DNA of 64,000 nucleotides from positions 1-64,000 of the IMG/VR virus record IMGVR_UViG_3300021091_005330. One strand, 5' to 3'. Under the pieces are notes generated by a model that saw only the letters and a program-made list of their open reading frames with translations, made no database searches and was not told where the DNA came from. Shown one piece after another: positions 17,287-24,316 of this stretch. The translations under genes were made by a program, and so were the position numbers. Within the stretch, counting starts at the first letter, position 1. Each line of letters opens with the position of its first letter. Source of the DNA: a virus.

Positions 17287-18714
17287 ATGAGTTTTATTCT
17301 CAATAAAAAAGTATTAACTCCTAATTGGAATCCTGCATATGGTTTGCAAAGTAAAAGTATTTTAAATAAAACTCCTATGCTCAATGCTGTACCAGTAACA
17401 AATTCTTATATATTTTTTAGAAATGGCGCAATGAAATCAATACCAGAAGATAATATCGTAGATGACCAAGTCAAAACAATCTTTGAAGAAGATAGAAAAC
17501 AATTTCTTTCTGAAACAAGTTTGCAGAATGTAGTTGGTTTTGGTCCAGGAACAAATAGACCGATGGCCTTTACCGAAACAAAATTTTCTGATTTATATTA
17601 TAATGATTATGGATTTTATTTAAATTGGGGAAGTCTTCTCTTTGGTGCATTAACCCCATTGGCAGTATCTGTAGTTTTTGGAATACCTATAACTAGTTTA
17701 ATAGGATTAATGATATGCATAGCGGTATCATTAATGATTATGAATACCCTAAGTCCTAGTTTTGTTGGAGCAGGAGCAGTAAGAATTCCAAGGATGGGCG
17801 TATCTAGAATGTATTTTTATGAACAAGTAACTAAAGCAGAAAATACAAAAATGATTGGCCAAACAATTAACCGTTTTTTTCCTTTAGCTAACACTAGAGA
17901 AAGAAAAATAATTTACAAAAAAATGATTAATTTATGTAGTGATAAAGAATTTCAAAAAACAGTTGGAACTATTAGTGACGCACTTTTGAGTAAAGGAGAA
18001 TGCATGGCTGGAGTTGGATACAGTTCTTCACCGTGGAGGAGCGTTCAAGAAAGTAAAATAAAATCTTACATCAACAATTTAAAAACTAATTCTACAAAAA
18101 AATACGAAAAGCTAGGAAATTTAGGATTTCAAGATCTTGAAGATTTTGAAGAAGGTGAAGAAGATTTTTTAAACGCATTAGAAGAAGTTGGTCTTACTAA
18201 TAGAGTAATGTTTTCAGGAAGACCAACCTCAGTATATATTGATTTTACAGATTGGATTCCTAGTAAAATAACCCGAAGTGGAGTAGGAACAGGATTTTTT
18301 GGAACTTTTTCTTGGGCAGATGGAGGTATAGCCGGCGGAGGAGGAAATAGAACTTATAGAAATATGTATAAAAATCCAGAAAATACAAAATCTATTTTTG
18401 GTCCGTATATTTGCAGAAGTAGATCTAATTGGTTTTATTATCCAAAAATAAATATTACAACTCCAACTTTTTCTACAGGACTTTTGCCTCAAACCTCTGG
18501 TACGCGAGTAAGTTATCTAGGAGGTATAAATTGCTTTGGAGGAATATTGGTAGGAAATACTATTGGTGGCTATAATTTTTTAGAGTTATTACTATTTATA
18601 ATCTCGGTCAGCTTTCCAATATTAGTAGGCACAGGAGGAATGTTTGGTTCTGCAAAAGAGTTAGGGCCTGTATTAAATAGTCCTCCTATATGGTTTCCTA
18701 GAGAAAAAAAATAA
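17287..18714 (+). CDS. Virion-region protein with membrane segments
   Basis: 475 residues from the ATG at 17287. The frame is open further upstream, but that extension overlaps the previous gene's Gly tail and reads as low-complexity, so the start right after the upstream stop is preferred. Two hydrophobic stretches are visible, at about residues 115-155 (LLFGALTPLAVSVVFGIP then ITSLIGLMICIAVSLMIM) and about 425-445 (LLLFIISVSFPILVGTGG). The middle has Gly-rich aromatic segments (GGGNRTYRNMYKNP). Hydrophobic segments in a virion block suggest a membrane-penetrating or membrane-docked particle protein; this is inference. Confidence 0.7.
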   Translation: MSFILNKKVLTPNWNPAYGLQSKSILNKTPMLNAVPVTNSYIFFRNGAMKSIPEDNIVDDQVKTIFEEDRKQFLSETSLQNVVGFGPGTNRPMAFTETKFSDLYYNDYGFYLNWGSLLFGALTPLAVSVVFGIPITSLIGLMICIAVSLMIMNTLSPSFVGAGAVRIPRMGVSRMYFYEQVTKAENTKMIGQTINRFFPLANTRERKIIYKKMINLCSDKEFQKTVGTISDALLSKGECMAGVGYSSSPWRSVQESKIKSYINNLKTNSTKKYEKLGNLGFQDLEDFEEGEEDFLNALEEVGLTNRVMFSGRPTSVYIDFTDWIPSKITRSGVGTGFFGTFSWADGGIAGGGGNRTYRNMYKNPENTKSIFGPYICRSRSNWFYYPKINITTPTFSTGLLPQTSGTRVSYLGGINCFGGILVGNTIGGYNFLELLLFIISVSFPILVGTGGMFGSAKELGPVLNSPPIWFPREKK

Positions 18715-18742
18715 ACCTATGATTTCACAATAAATTTATGGT

Positions 18743-18748
18743 GTGTAA
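18743..18748 (+). promoter_or_regulatory. GTGTAA-class promoter element
   Basis: GGTGTGTAAT lies 12 nt before the ATG at 18761, in a 46-nt gap between two virion genes. Confidence 0.6.
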
Positions 18749-18760
18749 TATTATTTAAAT

Positions 18761-19192
18761 ATGCCTTTCACAGTTACTATTACCAAAACTACAGCTGGAT
18801 TAGAAAATTCTTATACTGTTCCAGAAAACTATATAGCAGGAGCCAAACAAGCTATAAGTGAAACTATTAGTGGTTCTACAACTAATCAATTAGTGAATTT
18901 TGATTTCGTACCAGCTAGTGGTAAAGTATTGGCATTTTCTACAGATGCTGATTACAATGTAACGGTAAAAGCAAATAGCACATCTTCTCCAATTAATACA
19001 TTTATTATAACATCGACAACTCCAATGTTATTTAATGCTATAACTGGTTCTAATGGATCTATAGCTAGTTGGGGAGAATATGACTCAAATGGAGCCGATT
19101 TAAGTGCAACTATAACTAGTCTCTATGTGACAAATACCGGCACCACAGATGTCACTTTTAATGTAGATTCTTTGTACGACCCAACTCCATAA
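18761..19192 (+). CDS. Small beta-rich virion protein, unknown
   Basis: 143 residues, Ser/Thr/Asn-rich and almost entirely beta-prone (TVTITKTTAG, VLAFSTDADYNVTVKA, YVTNTGTTDVTFNV). Low Lys/Arg and Cys-free composition is typical of small head-decoration or tail-tube-type phage proteins, but no family can be assigned. It has its own GTGTAA element, suggesting separately boosted expression. Its stop is one base from the stop of the convergent minus-strand gene, so no terminator hairpin fits between them. Confidence 0.65.
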   Translation: MPFTVTITKTTAGLENSYTVPENYIAGAKQAISETISGSTTNQLVNFDFVPASGKVLAFSTDADYNVTVKANSTSSPINTFIITSTTPMLFNAITGSNGSIASWGEYDSNGADLSATITSLYVTNTGTTDVTFNVDSLYDPTP

Positions 19193-19193
19193 G

Positions 19194-19430
19194 TCACCTA
19201 TTATTTTCTAATTTTTCTACAATATTTGTTATTGTATTTCTGTGTTCATCTTTTAATATATTACTATATTTATTTAATATAGGTAACACCGCTTGATTTT
19301 TAAAACTTTTAATAAAGTTAAAATTAAAAGGATATTTCATACCTATATTTTGCCATTCAGTTTTAAAACAAAGATACAAATACCCAAGCTCTTCTTCAGT
19401 TAAAGAATCTAACTGAACTTTTGTTATCAT
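19194..19430 (-). CDS. Small hypothetical protein at end of replication operon
   Basis: 78 residues; an alpha-helical sequence with charged and aromatic residues (TEEELGYLYLCFKTEWQN). It shares a one-base junction with the upstream gene (its ATG starts in the last base of the previous stop), so it is co-translated with the 259-residue protein. No family recognised. Confidence 0.6.
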   Translation of the reverse strand: MITKVQLDSLTEEELGYLYLCFKTEWQNIGMKYPFNFNFIKSFKNQAVLPILNKYSNILKDEHRNTITNIVEKLENNR

Positions 19431-20209
19431 TACGCTTTAATTTTTTTTAATCTTTCTATCAATTCAAATATTTTAGTCTTGGGTATATCATTGATAGAGC
19501 TAATATTGTCTGCATTATCAAATTTTTCTTTAATTAATTTTGATTTTAAATTATCTAAAGTAATTGATTTTTCTTTCATTACCTTTTCTAGAAGAGAGTG
19601 CGGAGAAGTAGGATTATCTACCGTTACTGCTTCTTCTAGTATTTTTGCATCTCCGAGTTCTTCTTGACTTACGATATTAATTTTAAGGAAATTTCTGACA
19701 CATCTTACGAAAGCCCTATTTTCGGCAATTGCAGCTAAAAAGAATCTAGCAAAACTTTTTGTATTTTGTAATGAAGCATCAGCAAGAGCTTCGAAAGTAA
19801 CTATTTTATTTTGGGTTTCATAGTTTGGTACCCACGTTATTTTACAGCTAGTAGCAAAATAATTTTCTGAGGCTGCTACCACCTTATAGGTAACATCAGT
19901 ATATCCTCTTATTTGAGCCAACTCTTTAATTCCGCCCAAAAGAATTAATAAGTCTTTATCTTCTAGCTTTGAGACATCTGTTTCTTGTGTCCTTTGTCTG
20001 TTTGGTACGAGATATTGATGTTTAACCATTCCTCTCCAATTAATAAATCCATCCTCATTGAAATTATATTTTATGCTTTGATCTTCAAGAAGACCGTAGC
20101 CGTTTCTTGTGATAGCTTTGGGCGGACAATTTTTACATGGTTCATTAGTTTCTTCTACGAACTTAATATTGGGTTGAATAATTGTAGTCTGTGTTTCTGT
20201 ATTTTCCAT
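19430..20209 (-). CDS. Possible DNA-annealing/recombination protein
   Basis: 259 residues. The central segment, ALADASLQNTKSF followed by AIAENRAFVRCVRNFLKI (about residues 140-180), resembles in pattern the (A)E(T/N)RA-x-x-R-x-(L/V)R motif of ERF/Rad52-type phage annealing proteins. I cannot confirm the family by eye. The N-terminus has a CKNCPP motif; the C-terminus (about 205-259) is helical and looks like a SAP- or HeH-type DNA-binding end (SLEKVMKEKSITLDNLKSKL-like spacing). Its promoter is a textbook TTGACA/TAATAT ending 6 nt before the ATG. Placement in the replication block fits a recombination role. Confidence 0.5.
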   Translation of the reverse strand: MENTETQTTIIQPNIKFVEETNEPCKNCPPKAITRNGYGLLEDQSIKYNFNEDGFINWRGMVKHQYLVPNRQRTQETDVSKLEDKDLLILLGGIKELAQIRGYTDVTYKVVAASENYFATSCKITWVPNYETQNKIVTFEALADASLQNTKSFARFFLAAIAENRAFVRCVRNFLKINIVSQEELGDAKILEEAVTVDNPTSPHSLLEKVMKEKSITLDNLKSKLIKEKFDNADNISSINDIPKTKIFELIERLKKIKA

Positions 20210-20215
20210 ATAGAT

Positions 20216-20244
20216 ATATTAATATAATTTTAAGATTTTGTCAA
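20216..20244 (-). promoter_or_regulatory. Sigma70-like promoter, leaderless geometry
   Basis: On the minus strand: TTGACA (20239-20244), 17-bp spacer, TAATAT (20216-20221), 6 nt, then the ATG at 20209. Confidence 0.75.
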
Positions 20245-21426
20245 GTCTAGGCCAAATACATAAAATTTATCAGGATTCTCGTTGATAATATTTATATCAT
20301 AATATTCTTGAGTATTGTCGTTTAATGAATCTACTGGTTTATCATCAAAAAATGCTTTTTCGCTTAAAAATACTTTACCTTTACTTAAGATAAAATTATT
20401 ACTTTTATAAAAAATAGATAAGCCTTTACCTTCGATATTTTTTATTTTTTCTTTAATCTTAGGATGATTTAAATTAATTTTTATAATATTTCCATAATCC
20501 ATAAAATGAAGCTTATATTTGTTTAATTCTTCTTCTTTTAAATATGAAAAAAGCTGATATTTTATATTAAGCGATCTTAAAGTTTTAACAAAGTTTAAAT
20601 TAGATTCGTTTTCTATAAAACAATTAACGCCCATAATATTCTCTTTATTATTTTTTAATATCTCTGTGGTTATTGGCTCAGAGCAAGTTATAACGCATTT
20701 CATTATTTGTAATTGTTTCTTTAAAACTTCTTCATCATGAAGTAAATCCATTCTTGAAATTATATGATTTATAGTTTGATTTTGTTTTACCAAATGATCT
20801 GGTACAACATTAAAAATCTTATTATTATAATAATCACCAATAAAAATTGTTTTTAATTTATTTAAATTGTTTTTAATATTTAATTTATTTAATATCTCTA
20901 TAGCAACTGATTCTGGATTAATAAAATTAATAGTCTTAGGATCTTCTTTAGCAGAAAATGTTGGTTTTTTGCCATCCCTATGAGATTCAATTATTGTATA
21001 GTCTTCTTTGTTACTCCAATAAGGATAAAAATTAGAAGAATACAATACGGTAGATACGCAAACAATTTTCTTTTGAAAATAAGAAGCGAAATGAAGACTC
21101 ATTGTATCATTACCAAAATATAATTTTGAATTATTTAAAATGTAAGCCATTTGTCTTTTGGAAGATCCTCTAGCGTCAAAACACCCTTCTAATAGCTTTT
21201 CTTTTGAGCCTCCGATTTGAATAATTCTTATTTTATACTTGTGCAAAAGTGGACTAATTAAATTAATTACCTCTTGAAAATGATCATAGTTTTTTGAATC
21301 CATACCACTTCCAGAATGAATACATATATAATCTTCTTGGAATGGTATTGGATAAAATTCTTCTAAAATATATGGTTTATTTATTTTAGCCCCACAATTA
21401 ACAGCGTATTGTTCTAGAATATGCAT
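20230..21426 (-). CDS. GT9-type (heptosyltransferase-like) C-terminal half plus extension
   Basis: 398 residues. Residues about 28-130 match the C-terminal Rossmann domain of GT9 (ADP-heptose:LPS heptosyltransferase-like) enzymes: YICIHSGSG near the start, RIIQIGGSKE, then the donor-binding pattern YILNNSKLYFGNDTMSLHFA. The N-terminal GT9 domain is missing here but is fused to the C-terminus of the protein at 21809-23725, two genes upstream. The first residues (MHILEQYAVNCGA) are what would follow that domain in an intact enzyme. Residues about 180-398 are an unrecognised extension. It lies 3 nt from the upstream gene in a sugar-transfer operon embedded in the replication block. Confidence 0.7.
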   Translation of the reverse strand: MHILEQYAVNCGAKINKPYILEEFYPIPFQEDYICIHSGSGMDSKNYDHFQEVINLISPLLHKYKIRIIQIGGSKEKLLEGCFDARGSSKRQMAYILNNSKLYFGNDTMSLHFASYFQKKIVCVSTVLYSSNFYPYWSNKEDYTIIESHRDGKKPTFSAKEDPKTINFINPESVAIEILNKLNIKNNLNKLKTIFIGDYYNNKIFNVVPDHLVKQNQTINHIISRMDLLHDEEVLKKQLQIMKCVITCSEPITTEILKNNKENIMGVNCFIENESNLNFVKTLRSLNIKYQLFSYLKEEELNKYKLHFMDYGNIIKINLNHPKIKEKIKNIEGKGLSIFYKSNNFILSKGKVFLSEKAFFDDKPVDSLNDNTQEYYDINIINENPDKFYVFGLDLTKS

Positions 21427-21429
21427 ATA

Positions 21430-21807
21430 TCAATTATATTTTTCGTAGCTTTTTTGTTCCATTATATTTGATTTGTAGTAATTATTAATTTGATTTTTTA
21501 TGTCAAACCTTTGATCATTAGTAATATATACTGCTCTCGCTAATTCTATAAACTCAGAATCAAATTCTTTTTTTCTTTCCTTATCTCTTATATCGTCTTC
21601 TATTTTCCAAAGCTTTAAATTAATTTCTTTAATTTTTAAAACCCAATTTATATAAGAATATAATCTATCGGCTTCTTTTGTAAGCGACTCTTTTTCTTTG
21701 TTTATACATAATAATTTAATTGGATCTTTAATTTTTTCCGCTTTTATTTCTAAAATAGAAATTTTATCTATTAATTCTCCAGCAGAAATTTCGCAAAATA
21801 GATTCAT
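21430..21807 (-). CDS. DUF6165-like protein
   Basis: 125 residues, mostly coiled-coil-like helix. The start CEISAGELIDKISILEIKAE matches my memory of the DUF6165 signature (SxGELxDKIxILExKxxRI), a family found near polysaccharide genes. Function unknown. It lies exactly between the genes for the two halves of a GT9 glycosyltransferase, with 1- and 3-nt gaps, so it could be a partner or clamp for the split enzyme; that is inference. Confidence 0.7.
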   Translation of the reverse strand: MNLFCEISAGELIDKISILEIKAEKIKDPIKLLCINKEKESLTKEADRLYSYINWVLKIKEINLKLWKIEDDIRDKERKKEFDSEFIELARAVYITNDQRFDIKNQINNYYKSNIMEQKSYEKYN

Positions 21808-21808
21808 A

Positions 21809-23725
21809 TTAAAAGTCTTTTATATCAAAAGCTAACTTGTCTTTTCCATTATGCAGATAATTAAGTATTCTTTGAGTTCCTATATATGGAAGGAATGTAA
21901 TTTCAAAATGTCCATTGTGATTACCAACTCCTTCTGACCATAATAAATTATCCATAATTGGATTATACTCTATTGTTTTATAAACATATGGATTTCCATC
22001 TAAAATTTCCATATATTGTTTTTGCGTAGCAAAATATATATTATATTCTGGATATGTATTTTTAATAGAAGGAAGTAGCGATGTGCACCAAAAAACATCT
22101 CCCGCGCTTTGTGGCATTACGAATAATAGCCTTTTACCTTCATCATCTTTAGATAGAATAGTCGAGAAATCATCCTTTTGAAATTGTCCATTTTCTTTAG
22201 CGGCAATTTCTCTAAAATATTGTTCTATAGTGCTTCTTTTTACGCCTTTTTTAATTTCATTAGCCCAATATTTATATCCATCATCATGTTCGTCAACCTC
22301 TTTCATTTTTAAAATATTATGGTAAATATAAATAAGCCATTCTTTATCATCTTTAATTTCTGGTATAACATGGAGCGGATCTCTTTTTTCTTCTTCTAGG
22401 GAAAAATCATAATTGGTAAAAGGCGCATCATCAATAAATTTAGATATTTTCTGGCCTATTGTTTCTATAGAATAATTTTTAATAGTCCATTCTCTAGACT
22501 TTGAACCAATTTCTCTTCTTTTTTCTAAAGACATATTATAGACTTTATTTATTTGCTTGGCTATTGAAGTAGGTTTTGTTGAAGCTTTTCTAAATTCTGT
22601 TCCATGCTCTCTATATTCTGACCATTCCAAAGGAAAACTACCGGATCCTTCTTCGCAAAGCTCTTCTCCACAAGAATAATTAGTGACTAATGTTATTAGT
22701 TCTGTTAACTTAGCTTCTTGTATAGGTATTTCTTGACCTCCACTTGTAAAGGGATGGCAGTAAACATCCATTAAATTATAAATCTGATTCAATTGCTCTT
22801 CTGTAACACCTAGTCCTACATTTGTCGTAATTTGAGACTTTTCTGTTTTGCAAAATCTACAATTTAAATCTTGTCCTTGGAATGGTTTAATTTCATATTC
22901 TCCACAGTTTTTACATATATATGTTGTTAGAATTTCTTTTGGATCTATATTATATTCTTGTGCTAATTTATGTATATTCCAACCTTCTGACCAGTGAGTA
23001 TGCAAAAGCAAAAATGTATTCTTAATTTGTGGATTTGATCTTTTCCATAAAGCATATCCTTCTAACAAATTGGGCACGCTTTTTCTTAATTGATTTCTAA
23101 AAACAAAACCTATAATAAATGAATCTAACGGTATGTTGTACAATTTTCTTAGATTTTCTTTTTCGGAATTAGATAATTTATAAAAACTTTTTGTTTCTAA
23201 TGGTCCGTGCATAGTTTGCGCGTGGGTATGCCCCATGTCGTGCAAAGCTTTTGTGGCAAAATCACTCCAAATCCAATAATTTTTCGTTTTCTTCGCAGCG
23301 TTTATGGCTGTTGGTAGTATAGGAAGAGAATCTAAGGTCGTCCAAAGAACAGAAGTAATTTTATTAAACCATTTTTTTTGTATTGCGAAATCTATGCCCC
23401 AAATGTCTTGGACAGCTATATAAACATCTGGTTTTTCTTCTTTTATAACTTTATCTAAATAATAGGCTCCATAACTAGCCATTCTAGCCATATTCGGATC
23501 TTTTTGTATTTCCTCAAACTCTTTAGAATTAGATGGTAATGTTCCAACAGTCTTCCAAGGAGTCCTAGAAAAATCTGGATGATTACATGGTAGTCCACAT
23601 GAATAGTGTACTATATCATATTTTTCTGTAGAATAAAGATATGATAATAGAGCTTTTGAAGCTCTTCCGAATCCTGTTTTAGCTAAACTAAAATCGGATT
23701 GATATAATAACTTTTTCTTTTTCAT
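21809..23725 (-). CDS. GT4-type glycosyltransferase fused to a GT9 N-terminal domain
   Basis: 638 residues. Residues about 1-450 are a GT-B, GT4-like glycosyltransferase: LLYQSDFSLAKTGFGRAS at the start and, in the donor domain, YCHPFTSGGQEIPIQEA, the E-x7-E-like region of retaining GT4 enzymes. An unusual insertion at about 271-292 carries two CxxC pairs (CKNCG, CRFCK), a likely zinc ribbon. From about residue 532 the sequence changes to a GT9 N-terminal domain (LLFVMPQSAGDVFWCTSLLP, FATQKQYMEIL) and stops at the point where a GT9 C-domain would follow. That C-domain is encoded separately at 20230-21426. The two enzymes probably act on one glycan. Confidence 0.8.
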   Translation of the reverse strand: MKKKKLLYQSDFSLAKTGFGRASKALLSYLYSTEKYDIVHYSCGLPCNHPDFSRTPWKTVGTLPSNSKEFEEIQKDPNMARMASYGAYYLDKVIKEEKPDVYIAVQDIWGIDFAIQKKWFNKITSVLWTTLDSLPILPTAINAAKKTKNYWIWSDFATKALHDMGHTHAQTMHGPLETKSFYKLSNSEKENLRKLYNIPLDSFIIGFVFRNQLRKSVPNLLEGYALWKRSNPQIKNTFLLLHTHWSEGWNIHKLAQEYNIDPKEILTTYICKNCGEYEIKPFQGQDLNCRFCKTEKSQITTNVGLGVTEEQLNQIYNLMDVYCHPFTSGGQEIPIQEAKLTELITLVTNYSCGEELCEEGSGSFPLEWSEYREHGTEFRKASTKPTSIAKQINKVYNMSLEKRREIGSKSREWTIKNYSIETIGQKISKFIDDAPFTNYDFSLEEEKRDPLHVIPEIKDDKEWLIYIYHNILKMKEVDEHDDGYKYWANEIKKGVKRSTIEQYFREIAAKENGQFQKDDFSTILSKDDEGKRLLFVMPQSAGDVFWCTSLLPSIKNTYPEYNIYFATQKQYMEILDGNPYVYKTIEYNPIMDNLLWSEGVGNHNGHFEITFLPYIGTQRILNYLHNGKDKLAFDIKDF

Positions 23726-23728
23726 TAA

Positions 23729-24277
23729 TCACCAAAGATCACTATCTTCAGACTCTTCAATTTTTTCTGTAGATTTATTTTGATCTTTAGGATTATTTTT
23801 TAGTTTTTTAATTGTTTCAATTCTTTGAGATTCAAATATACAGTTTAAAGCATATTGCAAGAACTCTTTGAGAAGTCTAGCCTCATTAAAATAAAATCCT
23901 ATTAAATAAGATTGCTTGTTTTCACTATTTTGTTTATCGGTTTTATTCACAATATAAGAATATCCAACCTGTTTCTCATCCCTTATGTAAGGGCTTAGTT
24001 TAATTTGAGTAGATTGTTTTTCTGAAGTGTGATACGCAGAAAATTCAGTATTTCTTTCAAGAGCGTCAAGTAGTCCAGCGGCTTCTGTAAGAGCAAATTT
24101 AATTTTTACACTTTTGTTTGGATTATTTTGATTTTCGGAAAATGATCCTATTTTTTTAGAATCATTCCAGGAGCTCTGTTTAATCAATGAACTCCATATA
24201 GATTCGTCTTTTGGGTTAACTGAAAAACTACAGGCTGTCCCTGTATTCTTGCTATTTGGTTTATAAAATGATATCAT
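23729..24277 (-). CDS. Candidate ssDNA-binding protein with acidic tail
   Basis: 182 residues. A beta-rich body (about 1-150) is followed by a Lys/Asn-rich linker and an acidic, aromatic C-terminus, EESEDSDLW. This is the layout of bacterial and phage SSB proteins, whose acidic tails recruit partners. The body (GTACSFSVNP, KIKFALTEAAGLLDAL, QIKLSPYIRD) does not let me name an OB fold; a whirly/PC4-like fold is an alternative. It has a strong leaderless-type promoter of its own and lies next to the polymerase gene, consistent with an abundant replication protein. Confidence 0.5.
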   Translation of the reverse strand: MISFYKPNSKNTGTACSFSVNPKDESIWSSLIKQSSWNDSKKIGSFSENQNNPNKSVKIKFALTEAAGLLDALERNTEFSAYHTSEKQSTQIKLSPYIRDEKQVGYSYIVNKTDKQNSENKQSYLIGFYFNEARLLKEFLQYALNCIFESQRIETIKKLKNNPKDQNKSTEKIEESEDSDLW

Positions 24278-24283
24278 AATAAT

Positions 24284-24312
24284 ATAGTATCCTATATATA
24301 AATATTTGTCAA
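24284..24312 (-). promoter_or_regulatory. Sigma70-like promoter, leaderless geometry
   Basis: Minus strand: TTGACA (24307-24312), 17-bp spacer, TACTAT (24284-24289), 6 nt, then the ATG at 24277. Confidence 0.75.
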
Positions 24313-24316
24313 GTTT

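Noticed and set aside
19193-19193. Terminator between the virion and replication blocks
   Set aside because: The two stop codons are one base apart and no hairpin with a T run is visible around them.
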